Assembly (NCBI GenBank): GCA_026987025.1
Contig: JALSNJ010000019.1
Coordinates: forward strand, 1 to 64,000
Origin: Candidatus Aminicenantota bacterium
GTDB taxonomy: Bacteria > Acidobacteriota > Aminicenantia > S016-38
DNA length: 64,000 nt
Direction of reading: 5' to 3'
Below are positions 50,636-60,441 of this stretch, in pieces (position 1 is the stretch's first letter; each line of letters opens with the position of its first letter). Below the pieces are notes generated by a model that ran no database searches, was not told where the DNA came from, and saw only the letters and a program-made list of their open reading frames with translations. Made by a program: the position numbers and the translations under genes.

Positions 50636-52855
50636 TTAGTATGTTGTTTTTTTACTCAGATAGATTTTCCTGATAAGGTCAATGAGTATCAAGCCTCCAC
50701 CTATTATCATCATACCGTCCGGGATAATTCTTATCTTTATCCATCCCATAACCGGCAAAAGTGCTTCTCTGGTCTTTGCGAAGTAATAACCAACGTCGTG
50801 TGCGAGTTGAGCCTGTTTGAAGCCGATAATTACAGTGGGAACTGCGAAGAGAATTACTCCAATGGTGAGTAACCAAAATCCCCATTTGCTCAACTTCTCT
50901 GTCCAGACAAGACCCTTTACCAGTGAATTGGACCTCGCCACGAGGTAAAGAAACGCAATGGATATATAGCCAAAGGCACCGAGAAGAGCAATGTGAGCGT
51001 GTGGCATTATAAGATAGGTTCCATGGGCATAATAATCAATGGTTGGAGTATTTATCACCATTCCAAAGAATCCTGCCCCCAACCAGTTGAGGAATGCAGA
51101 CCCCGCAAGCCACATGAATGGGATGGTAAAGGCAAATCCCTGTTTAGAGGCAACACGTTCTCGCTGATGTTTCCATGCCTCTATCATCATAATTACAAGG
51201 GGCAATGGTTCAAGCGCTGAGAAAATTCCCCCCACTGCGATCCAGTACTGGTCAAGGCCCTGCCACCAGTAGTGATGTCCGACTCCAAGCACCCCTGTCA
51301 TCATTATCAGGAAAATTTCAAAAAGCATAATTCTTTCCGCGGTCTTTCGAGAGAGCAAGCCTATGGCTACAGAAAGGTAAGCAAGTGCACCAGCTGCAAA
51401 GAGCTCAAATGTGAGTTCCACCCAGAGATGGACCACCCACCACCTGTAGTAATCTCCAACTGTGAAATTGGGCATGATTTTCGTCAGGGGCATCATTCCC
51501 GCTATGTAGAGGGTTGCAATGCCGAAGGCTGACCATATTATGACCCCGAGCATCACGCTGTTTTCCTTCGCCTTTCTGATGAGGCTGAAGACAAGGAGGA
51601 ACCAGAGAACAAGTCCCAGCACCAGTGCAATGTCCCATAACCTTCCCAGGTTCAGAAATTCTCTTCCCTCATTTCCCAGCCAGAACCAAATATCTCTGAG
51701 CTGCCCGGTAGCTCCGAGGTATATTCCTGCAATTCCACCCAATCCTACTACCACCAGGGCTATCCACAGAACGTCCACAAGCCATGGGAACTTAAGGTCT
51801 TCTCCTGCTACCAGAGGAGCTATCAGCAGTCCACCTACAAGCCACCCTATAGCGATCCAGAGAATGGCGAGATTTATGTGTATTGCCCTCATTGCGTTGA
51901 AGGGCAGAATATTCTGGGAAAAGACAAAATCGCTTACGGGATCAGAATAAATATGGGCCAGATATCCCCCTATTACAAGCTGAACAAAGAACAAAAGTGC
52001 GACAATTGGCACATACTTTAGAAGTTTCAACTGGGAAGGGAAAAGCTTTGTTATCTCCAGAGGTTTTTCAAGGGGTTCATCTTTCTTTAAGATATATTCA
52101 TAGGCAAGAAATATAACCAGTATGGTGAATGTCCACAGCAATAAGAATTCCCAAAGTGAATAAAAGTGGTTTGTCCATGAAGAGCGCTGGTCAACGAGGG
52201 GTTCGGGTGGCCAATCGTTGGACCAGGTGCGATTTGTTCCCGGTCTTAAGGAAGACTGGACAAGCTGTGACCAGTCGATAAAAGCAGCGATTTTTACTGC
52301 TTCCTCTGGTTTTATCACCTTTCCTCGCCACGCCCTTTGTCTGTCGCCGTTCACCAGAAAGTTCACCAGATATTCTCTGTTCCTTTTGAAGGCTTCTGCT
52401 GAAGCATCGGTGTATGTAACGCCCTCTTCCTTTAAGCTGGTTTGCTCCCTTATATCCTGTTTGACACGTTCTTTTACAGATCCAAGTTCGATAGAGGTTA
52501 GTTCAGAGCGGGATTTGTTGAAGAGTTCTCTTGCGTAATATTCGTAAAGAAATTCGGCTCTCTTGTGAAAGAACTCAGTGGAGAAATCAGGGCCAAGATA
52601 AGCCCCCATTCCGAGGATAGTTCCGTAGTCCATAAGATCAAATTCCTGAAAATATGCTTTTCCCTGAACCACATCATCGTAGGTGTAGAGTACTTCTCCA
52701 GAGGCGGATTTTACCTCTTTGGGTATAGGAGGCACTTCCTTCGCCAGATTGGCGGTGAACACGATGAGAGCTGTTACCACAATGATGGCAACAAACCAGA
52801 ACCCAACATATAAACCTTTTCGGCTCATAAGCCTGTCAAGAATGGATTGTTTCAT
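50636..52855 (-). CDS. norZ: quinol-dependent nitric oxide reductase
   Basis: This 739-residue protein has an N-terminal helix, a periplasmic domain and about 13 further helices of the haem-copper oxidase superfamily. WWVVHLWVELTFELFAAG carries a FeB histidine and the conserved glutamates, GVGHHYWW the paired FeB histidines, and MPHAHIALLGAFGY the haem ligands. The single-chain layout is that of qNOR, reducing NO to N2O with quinol. The retained His and Glu argue against an NO dismutase variant. GGAGG precedes the start. It is the last gene of the operon, after the DUF438 sensor-like gene. Confidence 0.9.
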   Translation of the reverse strand: MKQSILDRLMSRKGLYVGFWFVAIIVVTALIVFTANLAKEVPPIPKEVKSASGEVLYTYDDVVQGKAYFQEFDLMDYGTILGMGAYLGPDFSTEFFHKRAEFLYEYYARELFNKSRSELTSIELGSVKERVKQDIREQTSLKEEGVTYTDASAEAFKRNREYLVNFLVNGDRQRAWRGKVIKPEEAVKIAAFIDWSQLVQSSLRPGTNRTWSNDWPPEPLVDQRSSWTNHFYSLWEFLLLWTFTILVIFLAYEYILKKDEPLEKPLEITKLFPSQLKLLKYVPIVALLFFVQLVIGGYLAHIYSDPVSDFVFSQNILPFNAMRAIHINLAILWIAIGWLVGGLLIAPLVAGEDLKFPWLVDVLWIALVVVGLGGIAGIYLGATGQLRDIWFWLGNEGREFLNLGRLWDIALVLGLVLWFLLVFSLIRKAKENSVMLGVIIWSAFGIATLYIAGMMPLTKIMPNFTVGDYYRWWVVHLWVELTFELFAAGALAYLSVAIGLLSRKTAERIMLFEIFLIMMTGVLGVGHHYWWQGLDQYWIAVGGIFSALEPLPLVIMMIEAWKHQRERVASKQGFAFTIPFMWLAGSAFLNWLGAGFFGMVINTPTIDYYAHGTYLIMPHAHIALLGAFGYISIAFLYLVARSNSLVKGLVWTEKLSKWGFWLLTIGVILFAVPTVIIGFKQAQLAHDVGYYFAKTREALLPVMGWIKIRIIPDGMMIIGGGLILIDLIRKIYLSKKTTY

Positions 52856-52867
52856 TTATCCTCCTTT

Positions 52868-54049
52868 TTAGTCTAATAGCCTTTTCTCCCCCTCCAGTTC
52901 CTTTATATGGGTTATATCCTGAGTTACCTCTATGCATCCCAGATAGTTTCCCTTTTCGTCCCTAACAGGGAAATACCTTATGTAAACATACCTTCCCTGA
53001 AAATCGATCCAGAACTCTGCCACATCCCGTTTTCCTGATTTGAACTCATCCAGGATTTTGTTTACAACATGAACTGACTTCTGAGGATGGCAGAGCTGAA
53101 CTTTCCTTCCGATTACGGCCTCTGTTCGTATGAAGATCCGGGCCGGAGCTTCGTTGAAGTATTTAACGGTATCGTCCTTATCTATGAAGGTGATGTCAAT
53201 GGGGATAGTATTTAGTATGGCTTTGAGCTCTTCTATTTTAAGTTCGCCTGTGGGGAACCTGATAATCCCATCAGCTAAGGGCTTTTCCCTTTCTGTCTCG
53301 GCCTCCTTTATTTTTTGTGTTTCCTGGTGATAAGTGTAGCCAATTTCGTCAAAGCCCTTCCTTATCTTTTCCCATTCAGCTGGAGTTATTAGTTTTAAGG
53401 CCGTAGGGAAGAGTATGTTGTTTTCCTTAAAAAAGTGACTGGTAAGGGTGTCAAACAGCCGGGAAACTGTTGCGAAGAATTTTCTGCGCAGTTCTTCAGA
53501 GTTTTTGAAATTTTTATCCTCGACAATGGAATAGAGCTCTTTCTTTATAGCTCTTATCTGGTCATGTTCCATCCACATTATCTGTGGAGGCTGAGTTACT
53601 CCGTGCTTCTCTATATAAGGGAACAAAACGTTTTCTTCTCTCAGATAGTGATTCTCAGATTCCTTGAGTTCCTGAATCATGGGAAAAATCCTATCAAAAT
53701 TATCGGAAATTTTCAAGTTTTCTGCAAGGGTCTTCAATTGTTCTGTTTTCTGTAAGAATATTTTGTGCTCTTCCATAAGTATTGCTATGGGATGGTCTGG
53801 GGGCAGGGATGTTTCTTCCTTAAGGTATTCCCGAAATACCTGAAGATGAACTTCGCACAGCTTCTGGATCTCCCAGGGGGGTATTCCCTCATTTATAAGT
53901 TCCTGCTCGACGAGGGATATTTCCTCTGCAGAAACGCCCTTTATTACTTCCTTAAATTGAGCCTTTACCTTTTTGGGGTCTTCGCCTCTGTGAAGACGCC
54001 TTATAAGCTCCTTTATTTTTTCCCTTCTTTTCCCGAGCATTTCGCTCAT
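52868..54049 (-). CDS. DUF438-hemerythrin-PAS protein
   Basis: This 393-residue protein has an N-terminal DUF438 domain (IKELIRRLHRGEDPKKVK, EISLVEQELINEGIP), a hemerythrin-like helical bundle with iron-ligand candidates (HPIAILMEEHKIF, ESENHYLREENVLFPYIEKHG, WMEHDQIR, LTSHFFKENNILFP) and a C-terminal PAS domain (IDITFIDKDDTVKYFNE). It resembles proteins proposed to sense or bind O2 or NO with di-iron. No output kinase or DNA-binding domain is present. It is placed directly before the NO reductase with GGAGG. Confidence 0.88.
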   Translation of the reverse strand: MSEMLGKRREKIKELIRRLHRGEDPKKVKAQFKEVIKGVSAEEISLVEQELINEGIPPWEIQKLCEVHLQVFREYLKEETSLPPDHPIAILMEEHKIFLQKTEQLKTLAENLKISDNFDRIFPMIQELKESENHYLREENVLFPYIEKHGVTQPPQIMWMEHDQIRAIKKELYSIVEDKNFKNSEELRRKFFATVSRLFDTLTSHFFKENNILFPTALKLITPAEWEKIRKGFDEIGYTYHQETQKIKEAETEREKPLADGIIRFPTGELKIEELKAILNTIPIDITFIDKDDTVKYFNEAPARIFIRTEAVIGRKVQLCHPQKSVHVVNKILDEFKSGKRDVAEFWIDFQGRYVYIRYFPVRDEKGNYLGCIEVTQDITHIKELEGEKRLLD

Positions 54050-54060
54050 TTTTTCCTCCT

Positions 54061-55125
54061 TTATGAATTTATTTTTGATTTTAAGCTATCTATAAAGCCT
54101 GCACCTATAACGAGAAGATCCATGTTATAAAACGCTGCTACCTGGCCGGGGGTAGGAGCGAATTGCGGGTGGTAGAATTCCACCTCAATTTCCTTTTCCT
54201 CTGAGTTGAAAAATACCCTGGCAGGTGCAGGTTTGTGATTGTATCTGATTTTAACCAGGTATTCTCCGGAGCTTTTTCCTCTCCAGATAAGTGGTTTTAC
54301 CGTTATGTTTCTGAAAAAAGCGCTATTTCTTTCTCCTACAACAATAAGATTTTTTTCCGGTTCAATTTTAATAACATAGAGAGGAGAGGAGGATGGGATT
54401 CCTATACCCTTTCTCTGTCCGATTGTATATTTAATAAATCCATCGTGATAGCCCAGGTGATTTCTTTCCAAATCCACTATAATTCCCCTCTCCACTTTTA
54501 GATTATAATTTTTTCTAAGGAATTCCAAATAACCATCTTCTCCAACAAAACACACATCCTGGCTTTCTTTTTTGGGTCTCAGGGGAAGTTTTGCCTGTTT
54601 TGCTATTTCTCTTACCTCTTCTTTTTTAAAGTTGCCCAAAGGGAAGATTATAGATTTGAGGTTGGTGGGTTCTATCAAAGACAGGAAATATTCCTGAGAT
54701 TTTTTTGTGTCCCTTGCCGGTGTTAAAAAGGGCTCGTCGTTTTTATATGAAATCCTTGCGTAGTGACCTGTGGCAAGATATGTGGCACCGAGCTCCTTCG
54801 CCTTTTTTAAAAATAATCCAAATTTTATTTCTCTATTGCACAGAGCACATGGGTTTGGAGTTCTGCCATTCATATATTCCCTGGCAAAGTAATCGACCAC
54901 TGCCTTTTTGAACTCCTCAGTATAGTCAAAAACAAAATGGGGAATTCCTATTGATTCTGTTACTCTTCGGGCGTCTTCAATATCCTCAAGTCTGCAACAT
55001 TTGGAAACTTCAGGAAATAGCTTGAGGGAGACTCCGATTACCTGGTATCCCTGTTTTTTTAATAGATAGGCGGCAACAGAAGAGTCTATCCCTCCGCTCA
55101 TCCCAACTACAACTTTCGCTTTCAT
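54061..55125 (-). CDS. mnmA: tRNA 2-thiouridylase MnmA
   Basis: This protein of about 354 residues has the PP-loop GMSGGIDSSVAAYLLK, NPCALCNREIKF with one catalytic cysteine, and ESQDVCFVGEDG with the second. It should thiolate U34 of tRNA using activated sulfur. The ATG at 55125 is chosen because it overlaps the upstream stop by 4 bases and has GAGGA upstream; earlier in-frame codons lie within that gene. It sits in the sulfur operon with the other thiolation enzymes. Confidence 0.93.
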   Translation of the reverse strand: MKAKVVVGMSGGIDSSVAAYLLKKQGYQVIGVSLKLFPEVSKCCRLEDIEDARRVTESIGIPHFVFDYTEEFKKAVVDYFAREYMNGRTPNPCALCNREIKFGLFLKKAKELGATYLATGHYARISYKNDEPFLTPARDTKKSQEYFLSLIEPTNLKSIIFPLGNFKKEEVREIAKQAKLPLRPKKESQDVCFVGEDGYLEFLRKNYNLKVERGIIVDLERNHLGYHDGFIKYTIGQRKGIGIPSSSPLYVIKIEPEKNLIVVGERNSAFFRNITVKPLIWRGKSSGEYLVKIRYNHKPAPARVFFNSEEKEIEVEFYHPQFAPTPGQVAAFYNMDLLVIGAGFIDSLKSKINS

Positions 55126-55856
55126 TTTTTCCTCTTCAGAAACTTTGAATGGGCTTCGCATAAAACATAGGGAAAATCCCTTTGTGCCCTGAGAAGGTCC
55201 TTTTGCCAGTGGGCGTTGAAGAGAGAACAATTCGGGTCGGAGCAAAATGGATCCCCTGTTTCGTAAAAAAACCATGCCTGCAGAAGTATTCCTGCAAGCA
55301 CCCTGGGTAATCTATCGTCGTCCAGTCCGGTTAATGCATGCTCCCTCAGCTCTTCATGAAGTGGGATACCCATCCCCTTTGCTATGTAGAATTCCCTGGG
55401 GCGGGCAGGGGCTTCTATCATGCCGGGGAGTGAGATAATGACAGGGAAGCTGAAGGTAGCGTATCTTAAATGATATCTTTTTTCTGCTTCGTCGAAGGAG
55501 GCGATATAATCCATGGTTATGAAGACCGGTTTTTCTGTTAGCCAGGAAATGTCAAATGTGAAGACCTGACCCCGAAGGAGGTAGGAGTAAAGGGGGCCGT
55601 CGTAGACAGAACCTTTTCCACAGAGGCAGTTGGTGAGTTTTCTCTCCTCGAATTTAACTTCCATTGGAAGTGGGTTGGTGTTAAGTTCCCGGGTTTCTGG
55701 TCGGATAGTTCTTATAGTAGCGAAGTTTTTCCCAAGTTCGGGTTTCTCCTTAATGGGGCAGGGGGCAGGGAAAATTTCCCCAACCCCCCATTTGTGAAGG
55801 TATGTGAGGGAGCTCCGAATTAATTCCTTTTTTAGTTCACAGAAGAATATTTTCAT
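55122..55856 (-). CDS. uncharacterised Cys-rich protein of the sulfur operon
   Basis: This 244-residue protein has cysteine pairs in NCLCGKG and a conserved-looking block [20 protein letters not shown], reminiscent of the C-terminal zinc region of archaemetzincin-like proteins such as DUF6775. LHEELREH could hold metal ligands but is not a canonical HExxH. It overlaps thi4 and mnmA by 4 bases each, so it is tightly coupled to thiazole synthesis and tRNA thiolation. Function not assigned; a metal-dependent hydrolase or sulfur-handling protein are both possible. Confidence 0.7.
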   Translation of the reverse strand: MKIFFCELKKELIRSSLTYLHKWGVGEIFPAPCPIKEKPELGKNFATIRTIRPETRELNTNPLPMEVKFEERKLTNCLCGKGSVYDGPLYSYLLRGQVFTFDISWLTEKPVFITMDYIASFDEAEKRYHLRYATFSFPVIISLPGMIEAPARPREFYIAKGMGIPLHEELREHALTGLDDDRLPRVLAGILLQAWFFYETGDPFCSDPNCSLFNAHWQKDLLRAQRDFPYVLCEAHSKFLKRKK

Positions 55857-56635
55857 TTCAGGATTTTTAACGCCTCATCAGCAGCTTTCTTTCCTGAAAG
55901 TAGCATTGCACCGAAGGTTGGTCCCATCCTCGGGAGTCCGTAGGTGGTGGAGACAGCCATTCCTGCAACTATCAGCCCAGGGTGTACTTCCCCTGTATAT
56001 TCAACAACCAGGTCCTCTGATTTTTCTACCCACATTCCACCGAATCCCTTTGTTTTAAGAACCCCACGTTCTTCCAGTTTTCTTACCACAAAGGCATCGT
56101 GTCCTGTGGCATCGATTACAACCTTCGCCTCAAGAGCTACAGGGTCAACGCAGGTTATCTGACGGGGTAGGGCGCTTACAGGTGTCCAGTTGACCACAAT
56201 TCCTGCGACCCTACCTTCTTCTCTCAGCACTACATCCTCAAATTCTGTCATGTTCTGAACTTTTACCCCGGCATCGCAGGCAGCGGCTATCAACTTCGAA
56301 CAAGCATGCGGTCCATCCGCTACGCAGAGACCCTTCTGAATTTCCTTGTAAGGAATTCCCAGTTCACGGAGCACTTCCTCTCCCGGATGTCTGACGGTTA
56401 TCTTGTTCATCAAATAACCGCCTATCCAGAAACCTCCTCCGAGATAATTGTTTCTTTCTATAATTAGAACCCCTTTCCCGGCCTTTGCCAGCTCCTTACC
56501 AGCCATCAGACCTGAGGGACCCGCACCGACGATTATTACATCACTTTCCACCATTTCCTCGAATTCCCTTGCGAATCCCCCTACAATGGCTCTTGTTACA
56601 TCCTTTTCACTGATTCTGGAGAAAATTTCGCTCAT
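55853..56635 (-). CDS. Thi4-type thiazole synthase
   Basis: This 260-residue protein has the FAD/NAD-binding [21 protein letters not shown] and [13 protein letters not shown], then [13 protein letters not shown] and [11 protein letters not shown], typical of Thi4. Thi4 makes adenylated thiazole for thiamin from NAD, glycine and sulfur. The residue before VDP is Cys (ITCVDP), the position of the sulfur-donating Cys205 in yeast, whereas archaeal sulfide-using enzymes carry His there. It starts inside ttuA with GGGAGG upstream. It belongs to the sulfur operon. Confidence 0.92.
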   Translation of the reverse strand: MSEIFSRISEKDVTRAIVGGFAREFEEMVESDVIIVGAGPSGLMAGKELAKAGKGVLIIERNNYLGGGFWIGGYLMNKITVRHPGEEVLRELGIPYKEIQKGLCVADGPHACSKLIAAACDAGVKVQNMTEFEDVVLREEGRVAGIVVNWTPVSALPRQITCVDPVALEAKVVIDATGHDAFVVRKLEERGVLKTKGFGGMWVEKSEDLVVEYTGEVHPGLIVAGMAVSTTYGLPRMGPTFGAMLLSGKKAADEALKILK

Positions 56636-57539
56636 GATTGCCTCCCTTTTTATTATTTATTTTTTCCTTTATTCTGCAGAATTGACATATGTTTGATGTA
56701 GTCATATAACCGCATTTTATGCATGGTTTTAGTTCTGTTCTTTTTTCCTGAGAAACGAAACGCCCCCTCTGTTTGAAAAATCCTGAAAGGAAGTGTATTT
56801 TTGTTCCCCTCATACGGTCTTCTACTCTATTCAATATTCCCTTGTAAAAAATGCTTTTTGCCCCTGTGGCGTAAGGGCACTCTTCCACTATATAGTCAAT
56901 ATCTTCCAGGAAGGCATATGTGGCAGTTTCATATTCGCTCATAAACACAAAGGGCTTTATCTTTTTCTTCAGATTGTTTTTGCTCTCCAGAACAGGATAT
57001 TGGCGTGCGAGATATTCTATCTGCCAGTTCAGGACGTTTCCCATAAGGGTGGCTGCTTCGTCATCCAGATTATGTCCTGTGGCTATAACATCGAAGGAAC
57101 CTGCTGTTCTGTTAAACATGTACCTTTTTATAGTTCCACATATTGAGCAGGTGGGTTGTCTCAGGAGCTTAGAAATTTCCCCTATCCCCATTCCAAATTC
57201 TTCTTTCACGTTTTCAATTATTATTTCTATGCCCTCCTTTTTCTGGAAATCGAGAACTTTCTTAAGTGATTCATGGGAATATTGACCAATACCAAGGTTT
57301 ATATGGTATCCGGTAACCCTATACCCCAGTTTTTTGAGAACATGCAGAAGCGCAAGGCTATCCTTTCCTCCTGAAACTGCTACCAGAATTTTCTCACCCC
57401 TGTCCGCCATCCTGAATTTATTTATGGTCTTTTCCACCCTCTTTTCAAAGTTTTCTACAAAATCCCTTCTGCAGAGAGCAAGGTTTCGGGAAATCAGGAA
57501 TACTTCAGCCGGTTTTCCACAGATTCTACATTTTTTCAT
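56607..57539 (-). CDS. ttuA: TtuA-like tRNA 2-thiolation enzyme
   Basis: This 310-residue protein has an N-terminal zinc finger ([11 protein letters not shown] with later Cys), PP-loop [29 protein letters not shown] with cluster/catalytic cysteines, [14 protein letters not shown] and a C-terminal [16 protein letters not shown] zinc finger. This is the TtuA/Ncs6 family. In thermophiles TtuA thiolates T54 of tRNA, raising heat stability. The ThiS/TtuB-like gene ends just before its start. It overlaps thi4 by 29 bases. Confidence 0.92.
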   Translation of the reverse strand: MKKCRICGKPAEVFLISRNLALCRRDFVENFEKRVEKTINKFRMADRGEKILVAVSGGKDSLALLHVLKKLGYRVTGYHINLGIGQYSHESLKKVLDFQKKEGIEIIIENVKEEFGMGIGEISKLLRQPTCSICGTIKRYMFNRTAGSFDVIATGHNLDDEAATLMGNVLNWQIEYLARQYPVLESKNNLKKKIKPFVFMSEYETATYAFLEDIDYIVEECPYATGAKSIFYKGILNRVEDRMRGTKIHFLSGFFKQRGRFVSQEKRTELKPCIKCGYMTTSNICQFCRIKEKINNKKGGNHERNFLQNQ

Positions 57540-57740
57540 TTATCCCCCGGAGATTACCTTCCTTATTTCGATTGTTTCGGTTCCAGAGAGTTTTTCCCAG
57601 TAGGGAAGCAGTTTACCGGAGTTCCTGTCTATTACCAGCACTTCTTCTATTTTGAAGTTCAGTTCCTTTAGGAGTTCCATTACTGTTTTAGGCCCATGCA
57701 TTTCAAATTCCTTTTTTTCATGCTTTACGATAACCTTCAT
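57540..57740 (-). CDS. ThiS/TtuB-like sulfur-carrier protein
   Basis: This 66-residue ubiquitin-like protein begins MKVIVKHEKKEFEM and ends RKVISGG, with the C-terminal Gly-Gly that is adenylated and thiocarboxylated. It should be the sulfur donor for TtuA and possibly thiamin synthesis. The ATG at 57740 has GGAGG upstream; the longer open frame lies within the previous gene. The E1-like activator is encoded at 58803. Confidence 0.88.
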   Translation of the reverse strand: MKVIVKHEKKEFEMHGPKTVMELLKELNFKIEEVLVIDRNSGKLLPYWEKLSGTETIEIRKVISGG

Positions 57741-57753
57741 TGCCTTGCCTCCT

Positions 57754-58809
57754 TTAGAAATTTTCCCGAAGGTTCGTATCCTCTTCCATCTGGCCAATAA
57801 AACGGTCTGCCTCTTCGTCATCCAGAGCGATGTTAAGCCTTAAAGCCTCATTCCTGGTCATTGGGTTTACAATAAGCGAGTGAATCGGGGTGGAGGTTCC
57901 ATATCTGACCACTACCTTTTCTCCTTCTGCGCTTGAATATAGAGCAGTGAGGGAGGCGGCTATTTGCAGGGATTCGTTGTTTTTTCCTCCCTGAAGTATT
58001 GTTATAGGGCTTCCATGGTCAGGAACTTCAAAAATGTAGTCATCAGGACCCTTCAATAATGCCAGCATGTTGTTTTCTACCCCGTTTCTCCCCACGATTA
58101 TCTTGCTGTTCCTGTATCTGAAGTGGCGGCCGTATTTAAGCAACATTACGTCCTTCCAGCCAACCTCTTCCCTGTGTTCAAAAAGGTCCTTCAGTTTCCT
58201 TGCAAAGGGTTTTTGTGTTAACAGACATCCGCCGGCAGCACACGCGAAGGTGTCTATCCCGAACTCTTTTGCCAGTCTGAGCTGGGATTTCCTGCTTCTT
58301 CCCTTTATAGCCAGCAGCTTTTCCCTTTTTACCCACCCCTTTTTTTCTGGCTCAGTCTCTGGAAGGTATTTTGCTGATAGGGGTCTCAGGATTTTTCCTT
58401 CCAGTCCTGCTTCCTTTTCTATAATTTTTAAGGCTCTATAATGCTGAGACATGGGTCTCTGGTTAAGAACTTCGCCTGTTATGAGGAAACTTGCCCCAAT
58501 TTTTTTCGCTAAAGCCCATGCTTTCTTCAGCATGTAAATTCTGCAGTCTATGCAGGGATTCATCCCCCTCCCGTAGCCAAACTTTGGATTTTTAATTATG
58601 TCCAGGTAATCTTTACCTTTACTTATCGTCCTTAAAGGTATCCCTAACTCCGAACTGACACTTCTGGCATAACATTTTCCCCTCTGGTCACAGGTGCAAA
58701 ACGGGGATGTAAATTTCACACCAATTATCTCAACTCCCTGGTCTGCCACCACCTTAGCAGCAAGGGCAGAATCCAGTCCGCCGGATATGAGAGCAATTGC
58801 CTTTACCAT
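57754..58809 (-). CDS. ThiI-like tRNA sulfurtransferase with NFACT-R-like tail
   Basis: This protein of about 351 residues has PP-loop ALISGGLDSALAAKVV, SPFCTCDQRGKCY, GMNPCIDCRIYMLKKA and ITGEVLNQRPMSQHYRAL, as in ThiI/MnmA-like sulfurtransferases. The C-terminal third (IIVGRNGVENNMLALL, DYIFEVPDHGSP) resembles an NFACT-R/DUF814 RNA-binding domain. It probably thiolates tRNA. The ATG at 58809 is chosen for the GGAGGG 5 bases upstream. It overlaps the ThiF gene by 7 bases. Confidence 0.87.
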   Translation of the reverse strand: MVKAIALISGGLDSALAAKVVADQGVEIIGVKFTSPFCTCDQRGKCYARSVSSELGIPLRTISKGKDYLDIIKNPKFGYGRGMNPCIDCRIYMLKKAWALAKKIGASFLITGEVLNQRPMSQHYRALKIIEKEAGLEGKILRPLSAKYLPETEPEKKGWVKREKLLAIKGRSRKSQLRLAKEFGIDTFACAAGGCLLTQKPFARKLKDLFEHREEVGWKDVMLLKYGRHFRYRNSKIIVGRNGVENNMLALLKGPDDYIFEVPDHGSPITILQGGKNNESLQIAASLTALYSSAEGEKVVVRYGTSTPIHSLIVNPMTRNEALRLNIALDDEEADRFIGQMEEDTNLRENF

Positions 58810-59504
58810 CTTTTCCCTCCACAAACAGGGCAGTTGAGATTGAAAGTAGTTGAGTAAATTGAATGTTCCCAGCTCAGAAGGTCTACTATCAACATCTTTC
58901 CAGCGAGAACTTTCCCTTTCTTTGAGAGGAATTTAATGGCTTCCATCGCTTCTGCTGTTCCGAAAAAGCCAGCTGTGGCCCCTATAATCGGGAATTCCCC
59001 CTTTTTTGGGGGTACACCGGCATAAATGCACGCAAGGCATGGGGTCTTTCCAGGTATTATTACAGTTAGTCTTCCTTCAAAAGCTTCAACCGCTGCATGC
59101 ACCATAGGAATACCCTTTTCTATGCAAAATCTGTTTAGAATAAACCTTGTGTCCATATTATCGAGACAATCGATTATGAGGTCCGCTTCTGGAAGAAGGG
59201 CAATAGTTGTTGGTGTTATTCTCATGTACTTTACCTCGATCTGAATTTCAGGATTTAAAGCCGAAAGTTTTCTCAGCGCAGAAAGAACCTTGGGTCTTCC
59301 TATATCATCGGTGAAATGAAGGACCTGCCTGTTCAGGTTGGACTCTTCGACATTGTCTGAATCCACTATAGTTATTTTCCCAACTCCTGCTGCCGTAAGA
59401 TAATATAAAGCAGCGCTACCAAGTCCCCCGGCACCAATAACCATAACGTGTGCATTTGTTAATAATTCCTGGTTTACGATTTCTCTCTGTCTTTTATACC
59501 TCAT
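58803..59504 (-). CDS. E1-like sulfur-carrier adenylyltransferase (ThiF/MoeB/HesA)
   Basis: This 233-residue protein has VMVIGAGGLGSAALYYLTAAG (nucleotide-binding), DNVEESNLNRQVL with the arginine finger, DCLDNMDTRF and zinc cysteines CLAC and CPVCGG. It should adenylate the C terminus of the ThiS/TtuB-like carrier. No rhodanese domain is fused, so sulfur probably comes from the IscS encoded upstream. It overlaps osmC by 11 bases. Confidence 0.92.
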   Translation of the reverse strand: MRYKRQREIVNQELLTNAHVMVIGAGGLGSAALYYLTAAGVGKITIVDSDNVEESNLNRQVLHFTDDIGRPKVLSALRKLSALNPEIQIEVKYMRITPTTIALLPEADLIIDCLDNMDTRFILNRFCIEKGIPMVHAAVEAFEGRLTVIIPGKTPCLACIYAGVPPKKGEFPIIGATAGFFGTAEAMEAIKFLSKKGKVLAGKMLIVDLLSWEHSIYSTTFNLNCPVCGGKRW

Positions 59505-59925
59505 TTATCACGATTCTGTATTTTATCTTTCCCGTTCTACTTACCATTGCTGCTACAGGGCAATATTTGTTTAATGAAAGGTCTATTGCTCTTTTTAGAC
59601 TTTCCTCGTCGAGATTTTTTCCTTTGAATTTATAGACGATCTCAACCTGTTTGAATACCCTGGGGGGAGAAGTTACCCGTCTTCCTTTCACTTCAATATG
59701 GAAATCTTCGAGTTTTATTCTCATTTTTTCGAGCATCTGCAGAACGTCCATTCCTGTACAGCCACCAAGAGCCCCGAGCACCAATCGTAGTGGTGGAAAT
59801 CCCTCTCCTGGCGCAGGGTTCTCACAGCATTCTCCCAGAGTTATCTTCACGCCGAGGTCTTCATAGCTCAGGGTATCTCCCCCCTGCCACTTCATTTTTA
59901 CCCTTTCAGGATATTCTGTATTCAT
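59494..59925 (-). CDS. OsmC-family protein of sulfur operon
   Basis: This 143-residue protein has LRLVLGALGGCTGMDVLQMLEKM and a second cysteine in NKYCPVAAMV, the OsmC/YhfA redox pair. It is a paralogue of the protein at 49256. Its place among sulfur-transfer genes suggests a thiol or persulfide-handling role. No clear Shine-Dalgarno lies before the ATG, which is 12 bases after the tlpA stop. Confidence 0.87.
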   Translation of the reverse strand: MNTEYPERVKMKWQGGDTLSYEDLGVKITLGECCENPAPGEGFPPLRLVLGALGGCTGMDVLQMLEKMRIKLEDFHIEVKGRRVTSPPRVFKQVEIVYKFKGKNLDEESLKRAIDLSLNKYCPVAAMVSRTGKIKYRIVINEV

Positions 59926-59937
59926 TTCATAAAGCGC

Positions 59938-60441
59938 TCATAGGCAACCACATGTACCTTTACCCAGAGCCTCCTTTATTTCTTCGTTTGGGGTTTCTCC
60001 TTCGAATTTCTTTATAAAAGACAGATTTTCATCCAGAACGAACAGTGTTGGGACACCCCTTATCTCTCCAAGGCATTCAGGGAGCTTTTCGTTACGTGTA
60101 AATACAGGAAATTCGGGCTTTAATTCTTCAAGATAGCTTTTCAGCTTGTTTATATCTTTATCCATAGCAACAGCCACAATGTTGATTTCTCCGTTCTCTT
60201 CCTGGTAGAGCTCTTTTAATTGTGGCATCTCTTTTCTACAGTGGGGACACCAGCTTGCCCAGAATACGAGGATTGTGGGTTTTCCCTTAAATTCGGTCAA
60301 TTTGTGGACTGAGCCATCAAGGGATTTGAGTTGGATGTCAAAACATTTTTCAGGGATTGCAGTGGCATGAGAGTGTGGGGTAAGTAAAAGAAAGAAAAAT
60401 CCCGCAATCGCGAGAAGGGAGATTAAAACCTTTCTGATCAT
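59938..60441 (-). CDS. TlpA-like periplasmic thioredoxin
   Basis: This 167-residue protein has a signal peptide (LISLLAIAGFFFLLLTPHSHA) and thioredoxin fold with the active site WASWCPHCRKEM. It probably reduces disulfides outside the inner membrane. It overlaps iscU by 4 bases. A decayed paralogue lies at 50206-50537, so the gene was once duplicated between the two operons. Confidence 0.9.
   Translation of the reverse strand: MIRKVLISLLAIAGFFFLLLTPHSHATAIPEKCFDIQLKSLDGSVHKLTEFKGKPTILVFWASWCPHCRKEMPQLKELYQEENGEINIVAVAMDKDINKLKSYLEELKPEFPVFTRNEKLPECLGEIRGVPTLFVLDENLSFIKKFEGETPNEEIKEALGKGTCGCL

Noticed and set aside
50636-52855. Possible nitric oxide dismutase instead of NO reductase
   Set aside because: The FeB histidines (HLW, GHHYW) and nearby glutamates are retained, which fits qNOR.
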